A DNA stretch of 64,000 bases from Monodelphis domestica (GCF_027887165.1 NC_077227.1:352242207-352306206), one strand, 5' to 3'. Shown: positions 1 to 12,586, numbered from the stretch's first letter. Translations and numbers: made by a program. Notes: a model not told the origin generated them from the sequence alone.

Positions 1-420
1 TGCAGAATATGAGATTTTAGCTAGGTCTTTAAGGAATCCAAGGAAACCAGAAGATGGTAGTAAAGAAAAAAAGCATTGAAAGCACCCAGAAGAACCTACA
101 GAAAATGGATGAATCATCTTTGAGAAACAGTAAAAAAGCTAGTGTTACTAGATCCTATATGAAGAGAAATGAAGTTTAAGAAAATTGGAATTGAAGGAAG
201 GAGCTAGGTTATAGAGAGTTTTGAAAGCCAAACAGAGGAATTCATATTTTATCTTGGAGATAATAGGGAACATTTTATTGCCTAGGAGGAATGAACCATA
301 ATTTCAGAAAATCAATATGGAGTCTGAATAGAGGATGGGAAGGAGTGACTTAAATCAGATATACCAACCAGAAGGTTATTGCAATAGTCTAAGTATGATC
401 ATAGTAATAAGGCCCTACCC
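1..420 (+). repeat. Old dispersed repeat fragment
   Basis: The text agrees with a diverged medium-length repeat whose consensus runs through phrases like 'gaaagccaaacagagga' and 'ggttattgcaatagtc'. Related fragments appear at about 14400-14720 and 53880-54360. The family name is not certain. I see no coding signal. Confidence 0.5.
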
Positions 421-2195
421 TGGGTTGCAGCAGTGTCACAAGACTTGTTGTGAAGTGTTACAATTAAAACTCTGGTCCTTAATTTCCAGAATGTATTAAT
501 ATTTACTTGAAATAGAGATTATAAAGAGATTTAAGTCTATTCTAATCTCTCCATGTGGGCGCTTCTCCACATGGCTATCTATCTCAGCCACCATCTTCTC
601 CCCACTTGTCCAAGAGAATGGAGAGAGCCCACTTCCTGGAACCCCTTCTTTTATTTCTTCTCCTTTATCCCCAGATCCTAACCTGATCCTTTCTGGGTCA
701 TTGTGCCTAGGTCACTCTCCCATGACCTATGTTTGGAGCGTACTCATGTGCTGTACATTCACGTGACATAAAACTAGTTTTCTGAGAACACAGGTAAGAT
801 TCCAAGGGATTCCTTTCACCCATCCTTCCTTTGATTCTCTGGGAGACCAGCATATTAAAATCTCCTTATTCAGATTTTCTAGAAGATTAACATGTCAGGT
901 CTCCCCAATTAATCACTCCACACATGTAGCTTATATCTCTAAAGCTTCTCTTACTAGAGGTGTATAAAATATTGCACTTTGCAAAGAGGGAATTAAAACA
1001 ATTTGAGGATAAGAGGGAAAGAAAAGAGAAAGAAAACAAAAATAATTGATAGACACATTGACAAAATGCCAGTTAGGGAACACTCCCCTTTGACATAAGA
1101 GTTTATATTCAGAATAAATTATTTGTTCAACCTCCTTCAGTTCAGTTCATTATATCCCAAAGTTCACTCTGTATCTCTTGATGTAGTGTATGGCTTCTGT
1201 AGGCATCCTTATGGCACCTTCTCCAAAAGATTCTCTTTCTTGATTCAGGGTATTGGCAATTTTTTTTTCCCTAAAATTGCTTTAAAAGATTTTAAACCTT
1301 GGAATTGAGGATGATTCTACAATCCTCCCTGAGGAGGGTGTTGACCAACACTACAATCACCCCAGGATACATGGCTGAGTTATGGGGTATATGAATCAAT
1401 TCTCAAAAGAAAACTAAAAACCCAAAAATCAAATAGAAAAGAAAAATTATGAGTAAAAAAGGAAAACCATAACAGGTCCTTGAATCACCATTAAGGTCAA
1501 TTAAAGTGACATATGTCCTACAAGCATGCAAGACAATTGCAGCAATATTACACTTACCCATCAGCAGCTAGGAGTATAGAAAATTGCCATACTATAAAAG
1601 AGAAGGGGACTAGAGTTCCAGGCAAAAGGGAAATGTGATTCCCTGGTTTGATTTTACCTTCAATCTCAGGGAATGGGGAGACAAAATGAAGCCAAATGGA
1701 GGTCCTTGTAGGAACTTGGCATGGAGAAGTTCAACATCTGAATTTGTCAAAACAGCTGCTTCCTTGAACCTTAAAACAAGTCCTCTGTTTTGGTGCAGAT
1801 CCTCATCAATCCCACAGGGATTATTGGTCTCCTTGACGTGATTCTTTGCACTGTGCAATGGCTCTTTTATGATCTCTTCTTCTGAAATCAGACACAATTA
1901 TTAGTTAAAGTCACATAATACTTAACAATCAATGGCAGGTTTCCATAATCTAAAGCTTTGGGGTATGCATTGGTATTAGGGCTAATAGATATTGTAAAGT
2001 TATCCTTCAAAATAAAAAAAAAATTAATATTGATTCAATGTACTCAAATACAAAAAATAAGAAAGAAAAAATATCTTATTGTAAATATAAAGAAAAACAA
2101 TAATAATAATAAAAAATCAGGAATCCGTAGTACATATTCCATGTAACAGTGGATCAGTCAAACAGAGGCACAACACAAAGGTTTCTCGCTCAAAA
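421..2195. other. Intergenic sequence without a recognised gene
   Basis: AT-rich sequence. A minus-strand stretch of 95 open codons (1610-1897) has no recognisable similarity. The region lies downstream of the minus-strand ERV env unit, where a 3' LTR would be expected, but I could not match it to the LTR at 6765-7445. Confidence 0.4.
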
Positions 2196-3635
2196 GTGAG
2201 CTCTATTTCCTTTCTGACTTGGTCATGATCCACAGTGTGAGTGTACATAATTTTTTCACCAGGCTTGTTATAAACAGTAGTACAAATCTAATGTAGATTC
2301 TAAGAAGTACCACAATCCCCAAAATTATAATAGCCCATTTGATGACAATTGCAAGCAAACCAGTTCCCTACATCTATGAGAGGTTCCACCAGTTCTCATT
2401 AGGAGCCCCATGAGTCTCTATAACCACTTGTTGTGTGTCATTTAAAATCCTTTGAAGCTCATGTATATTTGTCAAAATTCCTCCAGATCTATTTATATAA
2501 GAACAACAAGATTGATTAATAAAGACACATGCACCTCCTGTAAGCATATCAAGGGCCAGCCAATTTTGGAGAACTGTTTTTGCTAAGGAGTCAGTCTCTT
2601 CCTGTAGGAAAGAGATGGCCTTAGTAGTTTGGGAGATGGCTTGAGCTGTGTCTTGAGCCAATCTTTGAACCTCAACTGAGATATTTCTAACAGCATCAAT
2701 CACTGCCATCATTCCAAAATTTGGCAGTACAGAAAAACCTCTGTACTACTGATGAAGATGCTACCGAATTTGACCTTGATCTCTTCAGTCTAGAATGCCA
2801 CCAAGAACACTGATTTCTGTCCTTGGACTTGTCTATCTGGCCAATATAGTGATCATGCACTGATACAGGTAGAATAACATAGGCTAAACCACAAGTACCA
2901 TACCATTCATTACGAATATAGAACTATCCAGGGGGGTCACCAAGCCCCATGGGAAATCTTCCCTCCTTTGGGTTGAGACTGTAACGGCTGTAAAAGGCAT
3001 GTATTTATACACCCTATCCATTGCATTTCTAAGCTGTACACTAGCACAGATAAATGTGGAGGTAGGGAATGGAATGGTGTGGTTGCTCTTTACTTTGTCA
3101 CCCATGTACTTACTACTACTCAATAGACCCTTACCTCTTGTCACACACAAGTCAAAGGTAGGCAAATGATCAGTCAGAGGTAGTAGTGCTCCTAGATAGC
3201 TAAAAATCACTTCTGAAGACCTGTTGAAATCAATTGCTATTTTTAGCTCATTAAATTCTTCAAAGGTCACTGATATAGGTTGTAACCATTTTGATGGAGT
3301 CCATGCCTCATCATCTATGTGATTGTTAACAAAGGCAAAAGGAGAAAAAGGCTGTTTAGGCAATATGTGACCTCCTTGTGTTGCAAACTATGATAACATC
3401 TCATTACTGTGGACTAGAATTGTTGCCCATGACAAAATAGAGCTCTGATGGATCTGGTGACAGACCCAGTATCCATAAGGACCTATGACTTTGCCACGTG
3501 AAAGAGTTTGTCCAACTTGTCTATGGACTTCATAATGGTATTATCTTCAATCCAGCCATAGGAAGAGGATACAAATAAAAACAATGTAACAGAACCCATA
3601 GCTAATAGCCAAAATATACTAACTGAAAGTGACAT
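2196..3635 (-). pseudogene. ERV env-like gene, degraded (gamma type)
   Basis: Minus strand. A hydrophobic signal-peptide-like start at about 3635 is followed by a surface-subunit-like block (2884-3363). A transmembrane-subunit block (2374-2712) carries a heptad-like region and a C-x6-C-C motif (2503-2529), the disulfide motif of gamma-type envelopes. A hydrophobic anchor and short tail then end near 2196. The blocks sit in different frames with in-frame stops between them, so no full product can be made. It follows pol directly, the normal retroviral order. Confidence 0.75.
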
Positions 3636-3849
3636 TGTATGATGGAACATTTTATATTAGATTAATATGTAAACTTTAAAAACAAATAAATCTTAAAACA
3701 AGCAAGCAGCAAATACAATATATGTGACAGGATACAGTCAATCAATTCAGAAAAGGGTACCCATTTTACATGTGAGCAATGAATCCAAGAGTCCTTTTCT
3801 TCAATTTTGATAGCTGTTGGAGTGGTTAATAATAACTGAAACAAATCTT

Positions 3850-5880
3850 CTCATGCAGGCTGAGTTCCTCCAGTGAGTTGGAAGTTCTTTATGTACACCA
3901 TGTCTCCTGGGAGTAGGTCATAGAGCGAGAAGTTTAGAGGTCCTGCATGTACCGCAGCTCCAGATTCGTGGCGTTCTCACAATTTGAACTGTAAATCCTG
4001 TATATAAGAAGCAACAGAAGTGTTCCCCCTTAGTAATGATGTGTATGCAGAAGAAAAAGCTTAGTCTTTATGGGGGTATGTCCAAAAAGCATCTCAAATG
4101 ATGAGACATGTAGCTCTCCCCTGGGCCTGCTACAAAGATAAAACAGTACTAAGGGAAGAACCTCAGGCCATTTCAAGTGAGTCTCAGTGCACGATTCAAT
4201 TTTCCAATCATATTCTTAATATCTCTATTCATTCTCTCCACTTGAGCCATGGGGGTGAATAGGGTATGTGGAATTGGGAAGTAATCCCCAAACAAGAATA
4301 AACCTGAGACAAAACAGAGTCAGTAAAATGGGTCCACCTGTCTGAATCAATGTGTGCTGGTGGGCCAAGGCAAGGGACAGTCTCCCCCAAGAGCACCTTA
4401 GCTGTGGCCCAGGAACTAGGAGAATCTTCTATCCATCTGATCAACTGATCTATTATGACCAGACAAACTTTATAATGTCCAGTCTATGGCATAGTAATAA
4501 AATCAATTTGTAAATGCTCAAAGGTTTTGTAGGCCAGAGGATGCCTACCAAAAGCTTTGTCACAAAAACAGGTTTATTGTATACCTGGAAAGTGTAACGG
4601 GCTGCACACACTTTGGATGGTATGGTAGTTATACAAGGGACTATCCAGACCTTTTTTAACAAAGTCTACAAAACCCCAAGTGCCGAAGTGATGGCTCTTG
4701 TGAACAGATAAGCATATTTGCTGATAGAAGCTTCTAGGGAGTGGGGGTTTTCCTTCAAATGACACCCATGCCCCATCGATCTGTTTCGCTTTAAACTTTT
4801 TCTTACCATTTTTCCACTTCCTGTTCATTATAAGAGAGAGAGAAATTTGAGTCATTACTAGTTGTCAAAGCAACCCAGGTCCTTCTAAGGCAACAAGCTT
4901 TGCTACAGTTATCTGCCTGGTGGTTCCCTCAAGAGACAGGGTCACTACAACTTGTATGAGCAGAACAATGAACTACAGCTTCAGGTAGCTGAAGAGCAGA
5001 AAGAACCTCATTAATAATCTGCATTTGTAATACATTTTCCAGCCAAGGTTAGAAACTCTCTTTGGAGCCATAGCATGCCCACTGCATGGCATATTACAAA
5101 GGCATACCTAGAATCTGTGTAAATTGTTGCTTTCTTATCCTTGGCAAGTATGCAGACATGTTTTAGATCTATCAGTTCTGTACCTTGAGCACTAATATTG
5201 GAGGGCAGTGAAGCTGACCAAAGAGTGGCAAATTCTGTGACTATAGCAGCTCCAGTGTAGCATATGCCAGCCCACATGAAAGAAGAACCATCAGTGACTG
5301 GAACTAAGTCTGGGTTGTCTAAAGGAGTGTATAGGAAATTATCTCAAGGCTTTTCAGCCATAGACCCTAAAGATTCGCAATTGTGCAATAGTTCTCCTGA
5401 AACTGGTAAATCTGTAAGCAAGGTGGCAGGATTAAAGACTGTACAGCATTTCAATGTAATATTTTCATTCTCCCAACAAGATTATTTCATACCTAGCAAG
5501 TCTTTGATCTGAAAATGCCTGTGTTCTATGCCTTAACAACAATGCCTTGACCTCATGTAGTTACATTATGGTTAATGAGCACCCCAATATTAAATCAGCA
5601 GATTTAGTTACTAACAAAGCTGTGGCAGCTACACCTCTATGACAGGGTAGGGCTCCTGAAGCTACCAGGTCCAGATGGGCAGAATAATGCTGAACAGGCC
5701 CCAAAGTTTGAGTTAAAACACCTGAAGCTTCCCTACCCTCCTTCAAGTACATACAAGGTAAATGGCTTTTTGTAATCTGGAATGCCTAGAGCACAGGCAG
5801 ACAGAATAGCTTGTTTTAATTCTGAAAGAGCTGACAGGTTCTGCATCTAATTTGAGCGGTTCAGGAACTGAATTTTTTTT
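3850..5880 (-). pseudogene. ERV pol-like gene, degraded (RT end, RNase H, integrase)
   Basis: Minus strand, in order. The RT connection region is at about 5560-5880 (ALG-P-KPF then GVLTQ-LGP). RNase H is at 5011-5277, with TDSRYA and an upstream Glu of the active-site set. The integrase zinc-finger-like block is at 4574-4855 and the integrase core-like block at about 4229-4444. Similarity is to gammaretrovirus-type pol. Stops and frameshifts separate every block. The fingers/palm part of RT was not found, and a T-rich tract at 5870-5884 marks its edge. Confidence 0.8.
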
Positions 5881-5884
5881 TTTT

Positions 5885-6764
5885 GTCAGAGCTATAACCT
5901 GCAAAACACAACATGGAAAAATTTGTGGAATTTCTAGTAAATAGTAATCTTCTTAAAGGAAAGGGTAATGTTTTCTTTAATCACTTCAACTTTGCACACA
6001 ACTGCAATTAGTAAATGCCCACTGAACTAAACTGGAACCTTTCTGGAGCTTTGTGAATACCCTGACACAAATTCTTCCTCAGAGGTCAGAGAATTGACTA
6101 GATTTGGGGCAATTTCTTCTAAATCTAAAATTTTAGAATCAAATTTCTATCTATAACTCTCCAAAAAGATAACAGCATAAAAGGCTTAGCATTTAGTTGG
6201 AGTCATTTATATCTGTTTGATTTCTTCTAGTTTTCAGGAAACCTGTTTTTTTCTTCTGTTCTTGTTAACAAAGAGCCCTACAAACTAAATGCATTCCTGG
6301 CCTACCATTTGTTGCTTGTTTACCTTGGCCAGAGGCTTCCTTTCTTATTGCCCATGAACTTCTGGCTGACTTTTTTGGTGCCATTCTGGGATAAAAGAAG
6401 GCACCTACTCCAAAGTTTTTGATCATTATTTGGTCTAGTGCCAGTTTCTGCTTTTTGCTCTAACTTGAGACCCCTGCAGGAGTTTCATATATTGTTTTGA
6501 GCCTCCAAGATGCAAAGGAATGTTATTCCCTAGAATAGGAATACTGGCAATCCATAGTGAAATCAAGTGGGATTGACCAAAAGCACAGAGGAGTGGAGGT
6601 CCCAGACCTGGCACAAAGCCCTAGTTCAGGAACTAAGGATGGTGAGATGAATAAACTAGATAAGAAGCCAAAGATATTAAATTGAGCATTGTACCTTCTG
6701 TAAGAGTTTAAATTTAGGTTTTATGCTAAATATGAGAATTCTAAAGTAATATTGTGGTCACCAA
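5885..6764 (-). pseudogene. ERV 5' internal region, gag/protease remnant (weak)
   Basis: Between the LTR at 6765-7445 and pol. Minus-strand translation gives lysine-rich and Cys-containing patches that could be the nucleocapsid end and protease, but with many breaks and no clear zinc knuckle. The call rests mainly on position. Just after the LTR lies ttggtgacc, the same start as the two other primer-binding-site-like sequences in the cluster. Confidence 0.35.
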
Positions 6765-7445
6765 TTTAAAAATATAGTTTAAGTCAAAATGACTTTTAAC
6801 AGCTTTATTTACAAAGAGGTAGAAAAAGTGAAAGTGGAAAAATGTAGATAAAGATACAGATTCTAATAAGCCTACCAGCCCTTCTCCTGAGAAGTCAGGC
6901 TCAGCCCTGTTAGGGCTTCCCCAAGACTCTGTCTCCATATGGATTTCCTGGTAATCCTCAGTCAGAAGTCCCAATGGTGTCTTCAGTCAGGGTTCCACCA
7001 ATACAGCCTCCTCCAAAGCCAAAGCAAGAATCTCAGTCACTCACCCAGTAAGCCGATATAGGATCCAGGAAAAAGGTTTCCTTCAAGACAGGAAAGGAAT
7101 CTCCAGAACCAATCTCTCCAAATGCGAGGAAGGGAATGAATCTCCAGAACCAATCTCTCCAGAAGCCAGGAGAGGAATGCCTCTAGACTATGCTCTTTTC
7201 CTCTTTTATCCTCCTTTTTACTATGTCACTTCCTGTCACTCTTCCTGCTTCACAGAAACTACTGACAGTCTTTCAATTTTACTAGCACTGCCCAAGCGGG
7301 GTTGGCAGGGGCCTTTGGAGTTGTCATTTACTCTAGTAAGTGACTTGTGAACGAGAGTTCAATGGTAACTAGGGGTACTGTAAGTTCCCTAGGCCCTCTT
7401 GAGCAGTACCTTCTATGCCCTTGTGTTTATTATAGGTTAACTACA
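6765..7445 (-). repeat. Probable ERV long terminal repeat (minus)
   Basis: Read on the minus strand it starts TGTAGTTAACC, has a TATA-like ggataaaag and an AATAAA about 50 bases before the end, and is followed by ttggtgacc. It includes two near-identical copies of a 22-base unit around 7085-7160. Ends are approximate. It is the likely 5' LTR of the pol-env unit. Confidence 0.5.
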
Positions 7446-7545
7446 ACTTAGAAGAAAAAAATATTCCCAACAGTTTTAAGACCTTCAAGTAATCCATAAT
7501 CTTGACCTATCAAGATGTAGTTAAGTATTTTATGGTATATTTCCC

Positions 7546-7726
7546 CAAAAACCTTTATCCTCTGTCTTAGAATCAATATTGTGTATTGGTTCCAAGGCAG
7601 AAGAGCAAAAAGGGCTGGGCAATGGGGGTCAGGTGACTTGCCCAAGGTCATACAGCTAGGAAGTGTTCAAAGTCAGATTTGAAATCAGGACCTCCCATCT
7701 GTAGGCCTGGCTTTCAATCCACCTTT
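7546..7726 (-). repeat. tRNA-derived CORE-SINE (minus)
   Basis: Reverse-strand copy of the common SINE of this window. Tail-side phrases cctttatcctctgtcttag and ttggttccaaggcagaag are followed by gtgacttgcccaaggtc and the head near 7726. It is moderately diverged. Confidence 0.8.
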
Positions 7727-8149
7727 CATCCTCTTACTTCCTATGTACCTTTTATACATCTCTATCTCTTTTAGAACCTTGTTTTCTTGTATACAATATC
7801 AGCAGGCTAGTATGACCTCATATTATCTTTCCTGGAACCTCTGACAAAATCTTATATTCAGGTTTCTTATGTTCTATGTCTGAGTACTATAAAGATACAA
7901 AAAAGCCATTCAGATACTCGAAGAAAAAACTCATTCCCTTCCTAAATATTTTCTTCTCCATTTTCTTAACCATCCTCATGTGTTCCTTATGTAGCATGCA
8001 TTTTTCCTCTCACTGTCATAGTCTTCATCCTTGAAATATACCTCAACTTGTCAATGTTCCTTCTAACATGTGGTCCATGTTGTTAAACACATTACTACAG
8101 ATGTGACTTCCCAAATAAATGGTAAACTTTTCCCCTTACAAATTGGTGT
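7727..8149. other. Intergenic, nothing recognised
   Basis: AT-rich sequence between a SINE and a plus-strand LTR. I see no coding or repeat signal I can name. Confidence 0.4.
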
Positions 8150-8552
8150 TGGATGCAGGTGAGATGGTGAAGAATACATGGGTAAGAACCTAGGAGTGTA
8201 TGAAGGGAACCCCCTCCTAGGATCACATACTGGGGTCCTCCCTATGTCCCAGTACTGCTAAAGCTACATCATGTTAGTGGGCTTGGTCACTGAACAGTGA
8301 CCTAGGCACTTGACCCGGAAATGATTAGGAAATTGATTCAGGTATAAATGGAGAAAATAAAGTGGGGAAATCCAGGAAGTGGGCTCTCTATTCTCTTGGG
8401 TGTGTGACCAAAGGAAGGTGGCTAAGGTGTCCATTGGGAGACTAACCACATGGCAGGATAAAATTAGGCTTTTTCTCTCTACCTTTTTTCTGTTCAAGTA
8501 AATATTAATAAACTCTATGGAAACTAAGGACCGGAGTTTAATTTAGTTCTTA
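8150..8552 (+). repeat. ERV LTR (plus), family shared with 39660-40035
   Basis: Contains tataaatgg, ctctctattctcttgg, AATAAACTCTAT (8507-8518) and a ggagttt-tttag end, in the same order and spacing as the LTR at 39660-40035. It is followed by ttttttggtgaccagaag, a primer-binding-site-like sequence. Both ends are approximate. Confidence 0.6.
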
Positions 8553-9480
8553 TAGTTTTTTGGTGACCAGAAGTTCTGGAAAAAGGACCCTCACTTCTCC
8601 TTTTTAAAGCATTTTATAGCAGTTTTAGAATAGGAAATAGGACAGGTTAATCTTGCCACTTTCCTCCCAGCCCCACCTCACTACTACTGCTGTTATTGCT
8701 GCCATGCCTGCTTGGGATCCCTGTCTCTGCTGCCTTTGCTTCTGCTGCCTCTGATCTTCCCCAGATGGGTGAGAAATCACTCCTCCCAATTTCAACCCAG
8801 CTCCCATGCTAAGTAGCTACTTGGAATAACTGAGCTGCCAACCCTGACCCATTCACCCTCCCATGGGTAGAACAACAAGCTTTCCTACCCCTGGCCATCA
8901 GGACCCCTCCTGGTGAGCCAGGCCTCTAGCAACAATCAGTTCAGCCTTCCACTGGCCCCCACCACTACCCAAACCTTTTTCCCAACTCCTGGCTCCCTGC
9001 TGAGCATCTCATAGGATCGTGTCCAGCAAAGCTCCACTACTAGCCAGGTCACAGCAGCTTCTTATCCTGCTTCCCCACTCTTTGGCCTCCCAGCAGGGGG
9101 CTCAAGACTTGTGCCCCAAATCCAGCTCTGGTCTGAGGCCAAGCTTGCTCCCCACTTGTGGTCCTGGCCAGAAAGCCCCAAGAGCAACCCTGGCTCACTG
9201 ACTCACAACCCCACTAGGGTACCCAGTCCAGGGGGCCTTTCCATACTCCAGACTGTGAGGGCCTAGCCCACACCAAGGGTCCCTGTGCCAGGCTCCCAGT
9301 AGGCAGCTGAAGTTTTTTAAATGTATGTTTTTGTGGGTTTTTTCCCTCAGCTCTTGCTTCTGTACATACACAATTACCTTCTCTCCCTTCTGAATCCACA
9401 CATGCCCAATAGGGGCCTCCTCAGCCCCACCCCCTAGTTCTGAGAGACCCTGCCCCCTGGCCAAGGAGCTAGTACATGTC
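8553..9480 (+). repeat. ERV leader/internal fragment (plus)
   Basis: GC-rich sequence following the LTR. By eye its complement resembles plus-strand 11460-11700 (for example aaaaagg/cttgggt-gtggt and ctagaggcc-ggctca-cagg). This suggests the same ERV family inserted in the opposite direction at 10-12.5 kb. No coding region is evident. Confidence 0.4.
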
Positions 9481-9499
9481 AGTATAACAACATAAGGAA

Positions 9500-9785
9500 A
9501 ACATCAGTCAATTTAAATTTTTTTAATTATTAAATAAAATTAGATGTAATTAAATAAATCATATTTCATAATAGAAAATTAATAAAAAATAATATTGATA
9601 ATATTGAATTAAATGGAAATAAAATAAAACCAGATTAATAAAATAGAATAAAACCACATTATCAACTTCCTAGCTTCCTTTCTATCTCACTTGTCACAGC
9701 TCTCAGTAACATATACTGCTATCCTCTTTAACTTTTCTATGTCCATGGCCAACCAATCAGGGCAGTTTTCCTTAAAATATTTCTT
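9500..9785. other. AT-rich spacer
   Basis: About 150 bases of almost pure A/T (9510-9655) followed by mixed sequence that forms the target of the SINE insertion at 9802. Nothing else is seen. Confidence 0.5.
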
Positions 9786-9801
9786 AATATCTTGGGAATA
9801 G

Positions 9802-9974
9802 GGGGCAGCTGGATAGCTCAGTGGATTGAGAGCCAGGCCTAGAGATGGGAGGTCCTAGGTTCAAATCTGGCCTCAGACACTTCTTAGCTGTGTGACCCTG
9901 GGCAAGTCACTTGACCCCCATTGCCTAGCCCTTACCACTATTGACTCCAAGATGGAAGGTAAGGGTTTAAAAAA
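9802..9974 (+). repeat. tRNA-derived CORE-SINE (plus) with target duplication
   Basis: The head GGGGCAGCTGGATAGCTCAG carries an A-box-like tagctcagtgg and a B-box-like GGTTCAAATC, then a MIR-like core (tgtgaccctgggcaagtcac) and an A-rich tail. It is flanked by a perfect 16-base duplication, AATATCTTGGGAATAG, at 9786-9801 and 9975-9990. The intact duplication indicates a fairly recent insertion. Confidence 0.92.
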
Positions 9975-10009
9975 AATATCTTGGGAATAGTGCTTTACAA
10001 AATGCATCC

Positions 10010-11200
10010 TTATGTGTCTAGCATCTTTCTAGAGAGGACTAGGTCAAGATAACTAGATCCTAGTTCAACAAGTTTATCCATGAACTGAGATGGTTTCTCA
10101 TTCTCACCTTGTCTCAAGTCTTTAAATTTAGTCCAGTTATTTGGCCTGTCAGAGCAAGTTCTCATTCCATTTAATAAAGCATCCCTAGCCTCACATAGAC
10201 GTACATAACCTTCAACTGAATTAGGATCCCAATTAGAATTTTCAAGGGGCCAGCATACTGCAACCTCATTCTGGAACCTGTTTACAATAGAATACAATAG
10301 TGTCACATTTCTCTCATCTTCTGTTAATAAAGCATATGATAATTACATGATGTCTATCCATTTGGGATTATACATCCTATGTATACAATCAAACTTTTTA
10401 ATCACCACTATAGACGCCTCATCAAAGGAAGGAGTTTTTTCCCCTGAACCTTTCAATGTCTTGCAGAGAAAAAGGTGTTTGATGTGTAATATTTACTAAA
10501 TTCCCTCATTTATCATAAGTAAGAACATCCCTTAGAGGGAAAAGGAAAGTATTTGAGTTATCTGTGATTACTGATTCCTGGTTTGTTTTTTAGGTTCAGG
10601 CTGAGTAGGTGGAGAAAGGGTGAGGAGAGGATTCTAAGAATGTGCAGGGAACGGGAGGGCTTGGTTAGGGTGGGAAGGGAGAAAGGGAGAGTCACTGGGG
10701 AGGGGGAGGGAAAATCTGGACAAGGCAAGAGAGAAGGTGGGCAGGGAAAGGCACAGGCTGGGCACAGCAAGAGCAAGGTTGGGCACAGCAGGGTTTTGCT
10801 GGTCAGGTAGGATAGAGAGATGATATCAAAGATGGGCTGGGAGGTGAAAGGGGCATGGTAGGGGAAGGTGCCGAAGAAGTCAAGTTGGAATGGCCTGGAT
10901 CTAGAGAATGAATAACCTTATGGCTAGAGGGCAGTGAAGGCAGTATGTCAGGTTTTTCAGAATCAACCAAGCTATTTTCAGAGGCAGTGGGTTTGGTTGA
11001 ACTGTCAAGGAGATGTGCCCAAAGAAGCCAATAACAATATTCTTTAGACTTCTTATTGCCAATGGCTAGTTCTAGTTCTTTTAGGAAAAGCCCAAAGGAA
11101 AAACAGGCTTTTTTACTTAGGGTCAAAAGGAGGCAAGGAAGGGTGAAAAAAGCCACACACCCCCCCAAAAAAAGGCAAAGACTTTTTTACTCAGGGTAAA
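10010..11200 (-). pseudogene. ERV gag-like gene, degraded
   Basis: Minus strand. The block 10010-10306 resembles gammaretrovirus capsid: an alpha-helical stretch and the pattern R-P-N-N-W-x-K-x-x-x-L-R-Q-G-x-N-E-x-P-S-x-F, close to the conserved QGP-NE-PS-F motif. A Ser/Pro-rich block at about 10800-11010 and a matrix-like helical block at 11010-11168 precede it. Frames change between blocks and poly-purine runs interrupt it. The LTR at 12104-12557 is the likely upstream control region. Confidence 0.7.
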
Positions 11201-12103
11201 AAAAAAAAAGCCTCCTTACAGTGGCAGCCCACCCCTCCTTGCACAGTCTGGGACTTAGTTCCAAGCCTGTGGGAAGGATCTCCCCTCTCTTCCCCCCAGG
11301 CCAGAGAGCTAGCTGATTCTGCTAGGGATAAAAAGCCAGTGACCATGTGCTTATAGCCAGGCTTACCAGGTGGGGGCTGGGGCACTAGCAGAGCTGCCTC
11401 AGCAAGCTGACTGGGAGGTAAAAAAACAAAGACATAAACAGAAAAAATGACCTGGGAGAGGAAAAAAGCTTGGGTGGTGGTAGGAGACTTCTAATTATCA
11501 GGGCTCCTGACCAACAACCTCAATTGAGCAGAGCTGACAAAGAGATCTGGCCTCCAGAGTGGCAACTGGAGTGGGTTAGCTGGGCTTGCTGATCATTTCT
11601 AGAGGCCAGGCTCAGCAGGGTGATGGGGAACAGGGCATGCAGTAGGGTAGGGCAGAGAAATCTTGCCTAGTGCTCTACCCCAAACCTGGACCCACATGGC
11701 TATATCAGCAGCAGTGGGTGTGACCAGAGCCAGTTTGCCAAAGTGAAGTGGGGGGAAAAAACCCTGTTGGGATTTGGGTGCATCAGGCTTGGGCCAGCAG
11801 TGCTTCATGGTTACTGTTTAGCAACCAGAGCTTGTTAGTCCTCAAAGCCTAGCTTAATACCCTCTCCCAACACTGGACCACACTTCCTAGAGAAGTCTTC
11901 TCACCAGTCCCTTGGTTTGGAACTCTGGTCCTCATAGCTGTGGCTGTGGTTAGTTTGTGGTTGCTCTGATGGCAGGTTCTGGTGTCCTGATATTTGGGCC
12001 AATCTGACTTAATTTCTAACAAACTGCTCTTAAGAATAGCTTTAGAGAAAGTAAAGAGTGAAGAAAATAAGAGTTCTCACCAGCCTTTGTGGTTCACCAA
12101 AAA
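11201..12103 (-). repeat. ERV 5' leader between LTR and gag
   Basis: Minus-strand internal sequence starting ttttggtgaaccaca directly after the LTR (a primer-binding-site position) and running to the gag block. It is GC-rich with short purine runs. No host gene is seen. Confidence 0.5.
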
Positions 12104-12557
12104 TGTAAGGTTTAAAATTAGGAGATTGGCTATAGATTAATAATTTTATTAAATCAAAAGTAGTAGGATAAAAAGAGGGGAAAATAGGAGAGGAATATAA
12201 AAGGTACTTAGTTGGTTAATCTGTGGCCACCATTTTGGGCCTCCTTACTACACTCGTCATGAATCCAGTCAGCATCCTCAACATACATGCCAAGAGCCTA
12301 CTTCCTCCTTGCTTCATCTTTATAAAGTCTTTTCTCCATTCACTTTCACATGTCACATCTCAGGAACCAACCATAGTTTTCTAATTTGTCTGGGCTGCCC
12401 AGGGGGCAGTACCTGGGAAATTGCTCTGCTGTCTTAACATATTCTTGGTTGCCTTGCTCCATTTTTCTGGCTGTTGTTCTGCCCTTGAGACTTAATTTAT
12501 CCAATGATTTTCCTAACAGAGTTCTTCACTTTCGGTCTAAGTTCAAACATACCACAT
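12104..12557 (-). repeat. ERV long terminal repeat (minus)
   Basis: On the minus strand it has a TATA box (actttataaag, near 12320), an AATAAA (near 12146) and a TTACA terminus at 12104, followed by the ERV leader. The terminus (tgtaagg on the plus strand) matches that of the solo LTR at 47318. The high-coordinate end is approximate. Confidence 0.65.
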
Positions 12558-12586
12558 ACCCATAGTTGAAAAGGGGAAAAGGATAA

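Noticed and set aside
1610..1897. 95-codon minus-strand open frame
   Set aside because: Near ERV remains, but I could not match it to env, LTR or any host protein; kept as unassigned.
9802..9974. tRNA-like A and B boxes
   Set aside because: They belong to a tRNA-derived SINE with a target duplication; there is no cloverleaf acceptor stem, so it is not a tRNA gene.
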